The position numbers and the translations under genes were made by a program. The notes under the pieces were generated by a model, which was not told the origin of the DNA, ran no database searches, and saw only the letters and a program-made list of their open reading frames with translations. Positions 18,389-29,400 of a stretch of DNA of 64,000 nt are shown one piece after another; position 1 is the stretch's first letter; the number at the start of each line of letters is the position of its first letter. Source of the DNA: Bacteroidales bacterium (lineage in GTDB: Bacteria > Bacteroidota > Bacteroidia > Bacteroidales > P3); NCBI GenBank assembly GCA_024685285.1, contig JAIKVZ010000012.1, forward strand, positions 38,449 through 102,448. The letters run 5' to 3'.

Positions 18389-19642
18389 ATGAAAAAAATA
18401 TTCCTTACACTTGGCGCCATAGCCATTTGCGCCACCTGCGTCTTTGCACAAGATGAGAAGAAAGAAGACGAAGGCTACAAGTTCGACACCATCAAGGTGT
18501 TACCTATCACCTCTGTCAAAAACCAGAACAATGCAGGCACTTGCTGGAGCTACAGTGCTATCGCATTCCTCGAGAGCGAATTGCTCCGTATGGGCAAGGG
18601 CGAGTACGACTTGAGTGAGATGTATGTGGTTGAGAAGACTTACAACGACCGCGCCTATGCCGCTGTGCGCACCCACGGCGATGTAAGTTTTGCTCAGGGT
18701 GGTGCCTTCAACGATGTTTTATATTGCCTGCGCCATTACGGTATGGTGCCCGACGAGGTTATGCCTGCCGGTGTTATGTACGGTGATACCCTCTCGAACC
18801 ACACCGAGCTCAGCGCCCTCACCGACGTGATGGTCGAGGCCATTGCCAAAGGCAAACTCAAGAAACTCCAGATGAGCCCCGACGGTCAACCGCTGTGGCA
18901 AAAAGCAATCGCAGCCGTGCATGAGACTTACCTTGGCCCCATACCCGAGAAGTTCACCTACAAAGGCGTGCAGTACACTCCCAAGAGCTTTGGCGAGAGC
19001 CTCGGCCTCAATCCCGACGACTATGTGAGCATCACCTCCTTCACCCATCATCCATTCTATGAGCAGTTCGTTATTGAGATTCAGGACAACTGGCGCTGGG
19101 GATTGAGCTACAATGTCCCCATTGATGAAATGATGGATATTTTTGACTACGCCATCGACAATGGTTACACCGTGGCTTGGGGCAGCGATGTCAGCGAGCC
19201 GGGTTTCAAATATAGCCGCAAAGGTTTTGCCGTATTGCCCGCCACCGAAGCCCCGAAGGCCGGCGTAGGCAGCGACCAGGCTAAATGGAGCGGCATGAAG
19301 GCTGCCGACATTGCCGACGAGGCCGCCAAACATCCCACTCCGCAGCGCTGGGTTACCCAGGAAGAGCGTCAGCAGGGCTACGACAACTGGGAGACCACCG
19401 ACGACCACGGTATGCTCATCTTCGGCAAGGCCAAAGACCAGATGGGCAATGAATATTATATGGTAAAGAACAGCTGGGGCAAGTACAATGGCGAGTTCGG
19501 CGGCAATTTCTTCTGCAGCAAAGCCTTTGTGCGCTACAAAACCATCAATATTGTGGTCCATAAGGACGCCATCCCTCCCGCAATTAAAGCCAAGTTGGGC
19601 ATCAGCGACAGCCAGCCCGCCAAGAAAGGCAAAAAGAAATAA
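18389..19642 (+). CDS. Exported C1 family cysteine peptidase (bleomycin hydrolase/PepC-like)
   Basis: Papain-fold aminopeptidase, 417 residues. A signal peptide (KKIFLTLGAIAICATCVFA, cleavage near Ala20) distinguishes it from cytoplasmic PepC. The catalytic Cys is Cys52 in NQNNAGTCWSYSAIAFLESEL, the histidine in DDHGMLIFGKAKD and the asparagine in VKNSWGKYNGEFGG. This matches the periplasmic or surface C1B peptidases of Bacteroidota. The C-terminus ends in a lysine run (AKKGKKK). It has its own promoter and a strong terminator, so it is monocistronic. Confidence 0.93.
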   Translation: MKKIFLTLGAIAICATCVFAQDEKKEDEGYKFDTIKVLPITSVKNQNNAGTCWSYSAIAFLESELLRMGKGEYDLSEMYVVEKTYNDRAYAAVRTHGDVSFAQGGAFNDVLYCLRHYGMVPDEVMPAGVMYGDTLSNHTELSALTDVMVEAIAKGKLKKLQMSPDGQPLWQKAIAAVHETYLGPIPEKFTYKGVQYTPKSFGESLGLNPDDYVSITSFTHHPFYEQFVIEIQDNWRWGLSYNVPIDEMMDIFDYAIDNGYTVAWGSDVSEPGFKYSRKGFAVLPATEAPKAGVGSDQAKWSGMKAADIADEAAKHPTPQRWVTQEERQQGYDNWETTDDHGMLIFGKAKDQMGNEYYMVKNSWGKYNGEFGGNFFCSKAFVRYKTINIVVHKDAIPPAIKAKLGISDSQPAKKGKKK

Positions 19643-19665
19643 ACATAAAAACCAATAGCAACAGA

Positions 19666-19708
19666 AACCGGAGAGCAACATCGTTGCTCTCCGGTTTTAT
19701 TATTTTTT
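19666..19708 (+). terminator. Intrinsic terminator after the C1 peptidase gene
   Basis: A perfect 14-bp stem (19666-19679 with 19683-19696), a 3-nt loop, then T-rich sequence. Its T-tail merges into the -33 box of the next promoter. Confidence 0.95.
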
Positions 19709-19736
19709 GCTGATTTGAAAAAAATGTGTATCTTTG
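19706..19736 (+). promoter_or_regulatory. Promoter of the TIGR04076-SDR-M16-channel operon
   Basis: TTTG (19706-19709), 19 bp, TATCTTTG (19729-19736): exact consensus. The predicted start lies about 20 nt upstream of the ATG at 19763. Confidence 0.85.
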
Positions 19737-19762
19737 CAGTTTGATTAACGACCGGAAGATTT

Positions 19763-20062
19763 ATGCACGATGTCAAGATAACAGCCGTACGCAAAGTGAA
19801 CCACAGCGATTTGCAGGCTCGGTATGAGAACCCTATCGAGCACACGTGCGAAGTGTGCGAAGGCCAGACGTGGGTGAGCCGCAGTGGGCAACGCCCCGAC
19901 GGCCTCTGCGAGAGTGCATGGGACAGTATGCGTTGGTTCGTGGAGGAGCTGGCGGCGGGCCGCGGCAATTTCTACGACGGCTGGATGAAAAATCCCTACA
20001 GTGCCATGATTAGTTGCAACGACGGCTTTCGCCCGGTGAGTTTTTTATTGGAGAGAATATGA
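19763..20062 (+). CDS. TIGR04076-like small protein of unknown function
   Basis: 99 residues with spaced cysteines (CEVCEGQTW, DGLCESAWDSM, AMISCNDGFRPVSF) and conserved tryptophans, a pattern I associate with the TIGR04076 family. No function is known for that family. The Cys arrangement suggests metal binding or a redox role, which is inference. Its stop overlaps the next start (ATGA), so the dehydrogenase downstream is translationally coupled. Confidence 0.7.
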   Translation: MHDVKITAVRKVNHSDLQARYENPIEHTCEVCEGQTWVSRSGQRPDGLCESAWDSMRWFVEELAAGRGNFYDGWMKNPYSAMISCNDGFRPVSFLLERI

Positions 20063-20898
20063 AACAGAAAGTGATATTAGTGACCGGTGCCAGCAGCGGC
20101 ATCGGGTTCGACACGGCCAAGGCCTTCGCCTCCCACGGCCATAAAGTGTATGCCGCCGCGCGGCGGGTGGACTTGATGGAGCCCCTCAAGTCTCTTGGCA
20201 TAGTCGTTCTGCCGCTCGATGTCACCGATGAGGCCTCCATGACCTCGTGCGTGAAGACCCTGATAGACCGCGAAGGCCGCATAGACGCATTGGTGAACAA
20301 CGCCGGCTACGGCTATTTCGGAGCCGTAGAGAATGTGTCGATGGCCGAGGCACGCCGCCAGCAGGAGGTCAACGTGTTCGGCTTGGCACGCATGTGTCAG
20401 TTGGTGTTGCCCGCCATGCGCAGCCAGCACAGCGGCCGCATTGTCAACCTCTCGTCGGTAGCCGGCCGCACGGTGATACCCTTTGGTGGCTGGTATCACG
20501 TGTCGAAATACTCGGTTGAGGCGCTCAGCGACGCCATGCGTATGGAACTCAAACCCTATGGCATCGATGTGATCAAAATTGAGCCTGGTGCTATCAAGAC
20601 CGACTGGGGCATTATAGCGGCCCGCCATTTGCGCGAGTCGTCGGCCGGCACCCCCTACGAGGAGGCCGGCACCCGCTGGGCGGCCACTATGCACTGGGGC
20701 TACAGTTCGCGCTACCTCTCCGGGCCTAAGGTCATAACTCGCGCCATCTGCCGTGCCGTCGAGAGCCGCCATCCGCGCACACGCTACTGTACTGGCCGTT
20801 TCGCGGGCCTTATGATTTTACTCCACAACATGTTGCCTCCTCGATGGTGGGACGCCCTGCTCCGCTCCATGACCCGCCTCAACCCAGGACAGAACTGA
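20059..20898 (+). CDS. Short-chain dehydrogenase/reductase, classical SDR
   Basis: NAD(P)-dependent oxidoreductase, 279 residues. Cofactor motif TGASSGIG at 9-16, NNAG at 80-83, catalytic Ser in NLSSVAG (about 132), Tyr146 and Lys150 in YHVSK. The R-rich AAARRVDLM after beta-2 suggests NADP(H). I use the ATG at 20059, preceded by GGAGAG and overlapping the upstream stop; an in-frame ATG at 20014 lies inside the upstream gene. The C-terminal region (FAGLMILLHNMLPPRWWDALL) is hydrophobic and may contact membrane. Substrate unknown. Confidence 0.92.
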   Translation: MKQKVILVTGASSGIGFDTAKAFASHGHKVYAAARRVDLMEPLKSLGIVVLPLDVTDEASMTSCVKTLIDREGRIDALVNNAGYGYFGAVENVSMAEARRQQEVNVFGLARMCQLVLPAMRSQHSGRIVNLSSVAGRTVIPFGGWYHVSKYSVEALSDAMRMELKPYGIDVIKIEPGAIKTDWGIIAARHLRESSAGTPYEEAGTRWAATMHWGYSSRYLSGPKVITRAICRAVESRHPRTRYCTGRFAGLMILLHNMLPPRWWDALLRSMTRLNPGQN

Positions 20899-20905
20899 TT
20901 ATTAT

Positions 20906-22180
20906 ATGATTGAATATAGTGAGCACATATTAGACAACGGCCTCACCGTTATCACACACACCGACCGCACCACACCACTTGCGGCCGTCAATGTGCTCTA
21001 TGGCGTGGGCGCCCGCAACGAGCAGCCAGACCTCACCGGCATGGCGCACCTGCTCGAACACCTTATGTTTAGCGGCACGCCGCGCCACCCCGACCACGAT
21101 GCTGAGGTGAGCCGTATGGGCGGCGAGGCCAACGCCTTTACCAACAACGACTTCACCAACTACTACCTTACCGTGCCTGCCGCCGCAGTGGAGGATGCCC
21201 TTGACCTGGAGCTCGACCGCATGACCTGTCTTGATGTCTCCGAGCGCGCCCTCGAAGTGCAACGCCAGGTGGTTACCGAGGAATACAAGCAGCGCTACCT
21301 TGGTCAGCCTTACGGCGACGTGTGGCTGTTGCTGCGCAAACTCTGTTACCAGACACACCCCTACCGCTGGGCCACCATCGGAGCCGATATAGCGCATGTG
21401 CAACGCGCCACCCTCGACCAGGTGCGCAGCTTCTACACCGCGCACTACCGCCCCGACAACGCCGTGCTGGCTGTGTGCGGCAACATCGACGCCGACCGCG
21501 TGCTCGCCCTCGCCGACCGTTTCAGCCCTGCCGCCGTGCCGGTGCCAGCTGCCACACAGACACTGCCGTCAGAGCCGCCGCAGGCCGTGCGCCGCACACT
21601 TACCGTGCACCGCGATGTGCCGGCCAACGCCATATACAAAGCCTATCACATGGGGCCGCGATTGAGCTCCGACTACTACGCCTGCGACCTGATGACCGAC
21701 ATATTGGCCAGCGGCCATTCGTCGCGACTACACGACCGCTTGGTGCGCCGCGACGGCATTTTCAGCGAGGCCAACGCCTACATCACCGCCGACCTCGACC
21801 CGGGTTTGCTCGTGGTGACAGGCCGCCTGGCCGACGGCGTGAGCCTCGAGCGCGCCGAGCAGGCCATCGACGCCGAATTGGCAGAGCTGGCTACCACTGG
21901 CGTTACCGACTACGAGCTGGCCAAGGTGCAAAACCGCTATGAGTCGACCTTCGTCTTCTCGCAATACAAGGCCGCCGACCGTGCCTACTCGCTCTGCTAC
22001 TACAACCGGATTGGCCACACCGACTGGGTCAACAACGAGCCGCAAAACTACCGCCAAATAACGGCCGACACCATGCGCCAAACCGCCGCCCGTCTCATCG
22101 TGCCGGCCAACGAGTGTGTGCTCTACTACCTCAAAGACAACGACACTTCAACCCACAACACCATAACAACCCAACCATGA
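20906..22180 (+). CDS. M16 family zinc metallopeptidase
   Basis: Pitrilysin/processing-peptidase fold, 424 residues, i.e. a single two-domain half unit that normally dimerises. The inverted zinc motif HLLEH is at 48-52, with the third zinc ligand expected in VVTEEYKQRYLGQPYG. GMAHLLEHLMFSGT and GGEANAFTNNDFTNYYLTVP match the active subunit type rather than the inactive partner. There is no signal peptide, so it is probably cytoplasmic. It starts 7 nt after the dehydrogenase and its stop overlaps the channel start. Confidence 0.93.
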   Translation: MIEYSEHILDNGLTVITHTDRTTPLAAVNVLYGVGARNEQPDLTGMAHLLEHLMFSGTPRHPDHDAEVSRMGGEANAFTNNDFTNYYLTVPAAAVEDALDLELDRMTCLDVSERALEVQRQVVTEEYKQRYLGQPYGDVWLLLRKLCYQTHPYRWATIGADIAHVQRATLDQVRSFYTAHYRPDNAVLAVCGNIDADRVLALADRFSPAAVPVPAATQTLPSEPPQAVRRTLTVHRDVPANAIYKAYHMGPRLSSDYYACDLMTDILASGHSSRLHDRLVRRDGIFSEANAYITADLDPGLLVVTGRLADGVSLERAEQAIDAELAELATTGVTDYELAKVQNRYESTFVFSQYKAADRAYSLCYYNRIGHTDWVNNEPQNYRQITADTMRQTAARLIVPANECVLYYLKDNDTSTHNTITTQP

Positions 22181-23139
22181 AACTCTGGAACCGCATAACC
22201 GATACCTTCTGGCTCGTGTGGGGCCGTCTGCGCGAGGTCAACTACAAGGCTATGGCCAAGCGCATAATCAACGCCATTGGCAACGTGATGCACACGATTC
22301 TCTTCGAGTGGCTGTTGCCGAAGCGCTACCGCAACATTACCAAGCGCCAAATCTACGAAATAATATTCAAGGCCGACACCCCTGCAGGCAAGCGCTTCGA
22401 CGTGTGGCTCCTTGTGCTGATAGTGCTCAACATCATACTGCTCATGATCGACAGTATGCTCGACATGAGCAGCACCATCATCGTAGGGGCCCACAGCTCG
22501 GCCATGTGGTGGGTTATGAAGGCCTTGGAGTGGATGTTCACACTGCTCTTCACTTTTGAGTACTACCTGCGTATCTACTGCCTCAAGCACCCCTGGAAAT
22601 ACGTTTTCTCGTTCTGGGGCTTCATCGACTTCCTCTCCATATTCCCTGCCTACCTCAGCCTCATAGTGCCTGCCACCCAGGCCCTCACCGTGCTGCGTCT
22701 GCTCAGGGTGCTGCGCATATTCCGCATCTTCAAGCTCGAGCGTTTCCAGCAGGAGGCGGGGCGTCTCTTGGCGGCATTGCGCAACAGCGCCGTCAAGATA
22801 CTTATCTTTATGCTTTTTGTGCTGGTGGCTGCCATCATACTCGGCACCATCATCTACGCCATCGAGGGCGACCGCAACCCGGCCCTGCAGAGCATTCCGC
22901 AAGGTATCTACTGGGCTGTGGTGACCATGACCACCGTAGGCTACGGCGACGTGGCCCCGGTTACACCAGCGGGCCGTTTCTTGGCAGTGATAGTCATGCT
23001 GTTAGGCTATTCCATAATAGCTGTGCCCACAGGCATAGTGGCCGGCGAGGTTGTCGTGCAACACCGCCAGCCGAGGCAGAGGCAGCGCAAGGCCGCCATC
23101 GAGCATGAATATGACGACGAGGCCGACGCCCTCAACTAA
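22177..23139 (+). CDS. Voltage-gated-type potassium channel
   Basis: 320 residues with a six-helix Kv plan. S1 WLLVLIVLNIILLMIDSML, S4 with regularly spaced arginines (TVLRLLRVLRIFRIFKLERF), the pore helix and selectivity filter MTTVGYGDVAP, and S6 LAVIVMLLGYSIIAVPTGIVAGEV. The N-terminal extension of about 70 residues is basic and amphipathic. The ATG at 22177 overlaps the M16 stop (ATGA). The C-terminus is short and lacks RCK or cyclic-nucleotide domains. A strong terminator follows. Confidence 0.93.
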   Translation: MKLWNRITDTFWLVWGRLREVNYKAMAKRIINAIGNVMHTILFEWLLPKRYRNITKRQIYEIIFKADTPAGKRFDVWLLVLIVLNIILLMIDSMLDMSSTIIVGAHSSAMWWVMKALEWMFTLLFTFEYYLRIYCLKHPWKYVFSFWGFIDFLSIFPAYLSLIVPATQALTVLRLLRVLRIFRIFKLERFQQEAGRLLAALRNSAVKILIFMLFVLVAAIILGTIIYAIEGDRNPALQSIPQGIYWAVVTMTTVGYGDVAPVTPAGRFLAVIVMLLGYSIIAVPTGIVAGEVVVQHRQPRQRQRKAAIEHEYDDEADALN

Positions 23140-23169
23140 GTATTAACCCCCGACCCGCAGAAAATAGCT

Positions 23170-23212
23170 AAAAGCACAAGTCGCTGAGAATCAGCGGCTT
23201 GTGCTTTTAAAT
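23170..23212 (+). terminator. Intrinsic terminator after the K+ channel gene
   Basis: A 17-bp stem (23170-23186 with 23192-23208, one G-U) and a 5-nt loop. Because the stem ends in A4/T4 it could work in both directions. Confidence 0.9.
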
Positions 23213-23240
23213 ATAACCCACTGAATTACAGTGTGGTAGA

Positions 23241-23285
23241 TGGGTTAGGTTCGGGTTAAGGTCGGGTTGGGGTCGGGTAGGGGTT
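23241..23285 (+). repeat. Dispersed G-rich intergenic repeat, copy 4, with canonical G-quadruplex pattern
   Basis: TGGGTTAGGTTCGGG, TTAAGGTCGGG, TTGGGGTCGGG, TAGGGG. Here a G replaces the A of the usual TTGAGG, so four G-runs at 23264-23283 are separated by 2-nt loops. It lies between converging genes. Confidence 0.85.
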
Positions 23286-23336
23286 TATAGCGACTATAGA
23301 TTATATAGATTCTATAGTATATATAGTAGTCTAAAT
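23286..23336. repeat. AT-rich CTATAG palindrome cluster
   Basis: Several TATAG/CTATA words, including the near-perfect palindrome TATAGATTCTATAG (23304-23317). The reverse-complement-like TATAGAATCTATAG occurs next to repeat copy 6 (45295-45308). Confidence 0.6.
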
Positions 23337-23372
23337 AGTATGCCCAGCCGGTGGAAACAGGCTGGGCATACT
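23337..23372 (-). terminator. Hairpin downstream of the giant PKD gene
   Basis: A perfect 13-bp stem (23337-23349 with 23360-23372) around a 10-nt loop, 31 nt after the PKD gene stop. There is no T-run, so termination is probable rather than certain. Confidence 0.7.
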
Positions 23373-23403
23373 GATGTTCAAGCGTTTAGACAGCTGCGGT
23401 GCG

Positions 23404-26400
23404 TTATTGGCGCATCATGACTATCTTGCGTGCGGGCAAGCCCTCGATGTGTACCACATATGTACCGGTGGCGGGCACGTCGAAGAGCAGGCGGTCTATG
23501 CTGTCGTACTTGGTGGCCAGCAGGCGACCCACGGCGTCGTAGAGGCGCACCATGCGGCCCTGGGCTCCCTCGACGGCTATCTGCTTGCCGGTGGAGTAGA
23601 TACGGGCCTCGTCGCCCTCCTCGACATCGGTTATGTCGACTTGGATGGTGTCGTACACAGTGTCGAATACGGTGACGTGCAGGGTGTCGTATATATATAT
23701 GGTGTCGTAGTAGTCGCTGTCGACATAGTGCCAGATGATGCTGTCGATAACATTGTAGACCACGGTGTCGCGGTTGATGATGTTATAGATCAGGCTGTCG
23801 ACGGTGGTGATGTTGACAACCACACTGTCGCGGGTGATAACATTGTAGACCACGCTGTCGATAGTGGTGACGTTGTAGATGACACTGTCGCGGTTGATGA
23901 CGTTGACAACCACGCTGTCGATGTTGGTGATGTTGTAGACCACGCTGTCGACGGTGCGGTACACGGTGTCGATTATCACAACGAGGCTGTCGACCGAGCC
24001 AGAGCCGCGGAACTTGCTAACCATAATGTTGTCAATTTGGGCTCCATCGTAAGCTTCAATGGCAAAACGGCTCACGCCTTTGGGGAGATAGACGGAGATG
24101 TGCGACTGGTTGGCGGTGACGGTGTGTGACTGGTAGAAATAGACGCTGTCGTATGCGCGGTGGAGGCTGGAAATGGTCAGATCGTTCTGGTTGGTCATGC
24201 CGTAGTCAGAGTAGTAGTCGAAGGTAACCTGATAGACGGCGTCGTTATCGAACTCGAATACTGGCGATACAATGTAGCCATTGTTACCTTCGTTGATTAC
24301 GGCTTTGCCGTCGACCACTGTGGTATTGCCGAGGGTCCAGCAGGTCGGGGTGTTGTCGAAGGTCTCCAACACCGGTAACTCGTCGACGGTGCAGGGCTCG
24401 CTGATGGTGACCTGGATAGAGGCGGTGTCGCTCACGCCGTATTTGGTCACGATGACTGTCACGGTGTATGTGCCCGGGGTGTTCCATATTGCTTCGGCAT
24501 AGTCGTTTGATGTGTAGGAGTTGTCGGCGCCTTCAATCATCCAGTCGACGGTAACGCCGTCATCGTAGAGATTGATGTTACACAGGGGATGGAACGAAAT
24601 CCACTGGCCGGGCTCAAGCATGGGGTAGGATGAGACGAGAATGTCGTCGACAAGGTTGCTGTCATCAACCTGTTGCTGGTCGGCATATTCCACACCGAAG
24701 TTGCGCAGCACCACGTAGTTGTTGGCAATATCGGTGGTGTCGTACACTTGGGGGTACATCGCAATTCTTACAGTCTGGCCGGCGTAGTCGTTGAGGCTGA
24801 ATGAATATTGGTTTAAGCTATTGTCAAGCTCATAACCGCCAAGGCCGGTGTAGTTTGTATTTTCGTCAATTACAAATACCGAGATGGCGGCTTCGCCAAC
24901 GGTTGCAGCCTCGAATTTAAGAGTCATTTCCTGGTAGGGCAGGACGAGCTCGCGAGTTATGAGTCCGGAGTAGACGGGGTCTACGCACGCAGCGAAATCG
25001 TCGGTGAATTGCCATGAACCTTCATTGAATAGCCAGCAGTCGGGTTGTGATGTAAGGCTCTCGTAGTAGGGGAACTGGTACACAGCGTCGCACTCGATGG
25101 CTTCGCCGGTCACGGTGATAGTGGCCGTGGCTGTGTCGGCACCGAGATCGTTGTAGACAATCATCATCACGGTGTAGGTGCCGGGGCGTTTCCAGTAAAT
25201 GCCGCCGTCATCAGACCACTGGCCGTTGCCTTCAATAACCCAATCAGTTTCGCACGCCAGACCGCCCCATTTGTAAGACCAGGAGAGGTAGGCAGTCTCG
25301 CCGACGGTGACCTCTGCAGGCATCTCGAACAGGGTGATGGTGGGAGCCGAGGCGGGCAGCACTGTCACAGTCCACGAGGTGTCGATAGAGCCAATGGCGT
25401 TGGTGATGGTCAGGGTAACGGTGTAGGTGCCGGGCTCGGTCCAGAACATATTGACGCTGTCGTCAGCCCATTGGCCGCCGCCGAGATCCCATGTTGCGGT
25501 GCATTCCAGGCCACCGCCGTAGTACCACCAGCTGTAGTAGATGTACTGGTTGACATACACGGTGCTGTCCATCTCGAATGTTCTAAAGGTGGGCGCGGTG
25601 GCGGGAGTGATGTTGAAGCTGCCGATGTAGAAATACTTGCTGGCAGGCATCTGTGAGTAGAACTTGATCTTGATGGTCTGGCCGGCATATTGCGAGAGGT
25701 CGAAGCTGTGGTTATACCATGAGCCCCAGGAGGCGAGAGATTCTTCGATGAGCAGGGTCTCGCTGCCGTCGGCAGTGACAACATACGCAGAGTAGTTGAA
25801 GGTGGTGCTGGTTGCCGCATTGTAGTTCAGAACGTAGAGGCCGTTTTGGGGGATGGTGATTTGCTGGGTGGTGAGGACGGCATCGGTTGCTTCGGTGCTA
25901 TAATAATATAGGTAGTCATAGCTGCTGGCCGTCCAGCCGTTGGCGCTCCAACACTCGGGTATGCTGGTAAGCGAGGGGCTGTAGGTCTCGCCATCGGCAA
26001 TTACGTAAACGTTGTTGCACTCAACAACGGTGAAGTCGTGCTGCATAACTATGTCGCCAAACATACTGCTCACGATGAGGAAGATGCTGTAGTTGCCGGG
26101 AGTGGACCACGAGGCGCTAAAGCGGGCTGCGGTACCGTATTCAATAGTGTCGCCGGCGGGAGTAAGCACAAACCACGAGTAGGTCACGGGCACAGCCGAG
26201 AGGACGGTGGCATAGACAGGCACGTTGTCGTTGGCCATAACGGTCTCTGGGAAATTGAAGCTGACAATAGGCTCCGAAAGTTCGGAAATGGAAAGAGTAG
26301 CGCCCATTGCCCAAGAGGCTCCGTCGGCAATGTCATCGAGTTTGAACTTGATGCGGAAGTTCTGGCTGTTGACGTTGGGCAACAACACGCGGCGTTGGCT

Positions 26401-29400
26401 GAATGTGTTGTTGTTGACGGCCTCGGTATAAATATGAGTAGTGTCGCCGTCGGCAGTCTCAAATATTACTGTGTAGGTTGCATCGCCGGTAGAACCGGTG
26501 TAGAAGTTGAGTTCGAAGAGGCCAGAATCGGCGGGTTGGAACCAGGGCGAGGTGAGTTGGGCGTCATCTTCGTACGACATCATGTATCCGCTACCGTCGC
26601 TGAAGGAGTAACTGTTCCAGCCGCTATAGCTCCAGCACTGCAGACCTTCTGAGGTGATGGTGGTCTCGTAGGGTATGTTTGCCACCTCGGGACAGTTGTT
26701 TTCACGCTCGATGATGGTGACGTAAGTGGTGTAGGATGTGCTGGAGGTGCCATCGGAGGCAGTGACGGTGACAGTGTATGTGCCTGGGGTTGTCCATGAG
26801 GCAATTGCATGGGCACCATAGGTTTCAACGTAATTGGCGTCTTCGCATGCCCAAGTGTAGCTGACATTATCACTGTACATATAATCGGAACCCTGCACAT
26901 AGAACTCAACATAGCCGTTGACGTAGGGTTCGCCGTAGACATTTATGTCGTCGATACGCAGCTCGGCGGGGATGTAGGTGGTGTCTTGTTCATTGATGTA
27001 AACGGTGGTGGAGGCCGACACACTCATGGAACTGTTGGTCGCGGTGACAGACACGGTATATGTGCCCGGGGTGTCCCAAAGGGCGACGGCATAGAACCCA
27101 CTGTCGGCGTGGGCGTATGCACCGTCAAACGACCAAGTGAAGGTTACGTCGTCGGCGTATAGGCTATTGGAACCTTCGAGGTAAAATAATACTGGATCGT
27201 TGACAGTCGAATAGGTGTTTCCGCTCTGGTTGTAGGTGTAAATGTTGTAAATACTCAGCTCGTTAGGGTTGTAGTTTGTGTCTTGCTCATTGATATAAAC
27301 GGTGGTGGAGGCCGAGACACTCATGGAGCTGTTGGTGGCGGTGACAGATACGGTGTAGGTGCCAGGAGTGTTCCAAAGGGCAGTGGCGTAATACCCGCTG
27401 TCGGCATAGGCATAGGCACCTTCAAACGACCAAGTGAAGGTTACGTCGTCGGCGTAGAGGCTCTCTGGACCATCAAGGTAAAAGTATACTGGATCGTTGG
27501 CTGTCAAATAGTCGCTTCCAGCTTGATTGTAGGTGTAAATGTTGTAAATACGCAGTTCGCCCGGGATGTAGGTGGTGTCTTGCTCATTGATATAGACGAT
27601 GGTGGAGGCTGACACACTCATATAGCTGTTGGTGGCGGTGACAGATATGGTGTAGGTGCCAGGAGTGTTCCAAAGGGCAGTGGCGTAATACCCGCTGTCG
27701 GCATAGGCATAGGCACCTTCAAACGACCATGTGAAGGTTACGTCATCGGCGTAGAGGCTCTCTGAACCATCAAGGTAAAAGAATACCGGATCGTTGACAG
27801 ACGAATAGGTATTTCCACTCTGGTTGTAGGTGTAAATGTTGTCAATACGCAGCTCGTAGGGGTTGTAGTTGGTGTCTGGTTCGGTGATGGTGACGGGTGA
27901 ACTGTACGATGCGGTATTGTAGGAGTTGGTGGCAGTGACAGTTACATCATATTCGCCGGGAGTTGACCAGATGGCTGTGGCGTAGTAGCCATAGCTGTAA
28001 AATGTATCGGCGTCTTCGAATGTCCATGTGAATATTACGTCATCATGGTATAAACTGTTGGAACCTGAAGCATAGAATGTGACAGGTTCATTGACAAACA
28101 TATTGCCATCGGTATAGAAGAGATCTATGCGCAGCTCGTTGGGATTGTAGGTGCTGTCGTATTCGTTGATGGTAATATCGAAGCTGTACCATGCGGTGTT
28201 ATTGATACCATCGTCGGCACCAACTACCACGGTGTAGGTGCCCGGGGTGTTCCAGATGGCAGCGGCGTTGTAGGCTTCATAGACGGAGGTGTCTGCACCG
28301 TCAATAAACCATACGTAGTTTATACTGTCGCCGTAGATGTAATCTGGACCCGCCACGAAGAACCCAATGGGCTCGCCGGCAAAATTGCGGCCGCTCTCGC
28401 TGTAGACTTCGACGGAGTCGATACGCAGTTCGTTGTCGTTGTCAAGCGGTGCTATGCTTACATTAAAGAAGTTTATAGCGGCAAGGCTGTTGGCGATACC
28501 GTTGGCCTGAAGTACGAATTGAACCAGGTTTCCGCCATACTCGGTGATGTCGTAATCGAAAGGTGTGAAATTACCGTTGACGGTGTCGGACACGAAATTG
28601 CTTTGGAGTGTGTGATACACACCATTGACAACGATATAGGTCGAGAATGTTACTCCCGAGGTGCTGGCCACCTGGAACAATACTTCGCACCATTCGCGCT
28701 CGGGCAGGAACATTAGCGGCGAGACAATAAAAGCAGAATCGGTGGTTTCAAACGAATGTATTGCATATTCATAACCATCGTATATGGTCCAGCCGTCAAG
28801 CTGCCAGCAATCGAGGTATGTATAGCTGTCGAAAGATCTGATGTAGGTGTATTCGGCAATGGGAGTGCTGCAGTCAATGACATGGACTTCGGCGCTGATG
28901 CTGCTGCTGCCGTTGGCATTGGTGGCGATGAGGGTGACGGTGTAGTAGCCGGCGGTAGACCATGTGTGGGTGAATTCGGCAGTGGTGTCAACAGCAACGC
29001 CGTCGATTTGCCACTCGTAGGTTGCAGGAAGTGTTGACGTGACATCGGCGTAGAAAGTGATGGTGGAACCCACTTCGATAGTGGGGTAGTAGGTGAAATT
29101 GACGATAGGTGCGGATGTGGCACCGGAGAAGATACTAACCTCGTCAATCAACATGCCGAAGTTGTCGGAGCTGTTCCAGTGGCGGAACATAAGTTGCACA
29201 TTGGCGCCATAGTAGTTGGCCAGCGACACAATGTGCTGTGTCCATATGCCGTTGTCCGCGGTGAGGGTGGCGTCGTAGAGCGGTACCCATTGACTGGTGC
29301 TATCGTCAAGGTTGGCGATGTAGACCGTGTAGTGCTCAGTGGGCCAGTTGGGGTCGAGGGTTCTGTCGTACCATGACAGCATAGCGTCCTCCACACTGAT

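Noticed and set aside
23738..23950. Regular 30-bp repeats that could be taken for a CRISPR array
   Set aside because: Units are contiguous without spacers and stay in the reading frame of the PKD protein.
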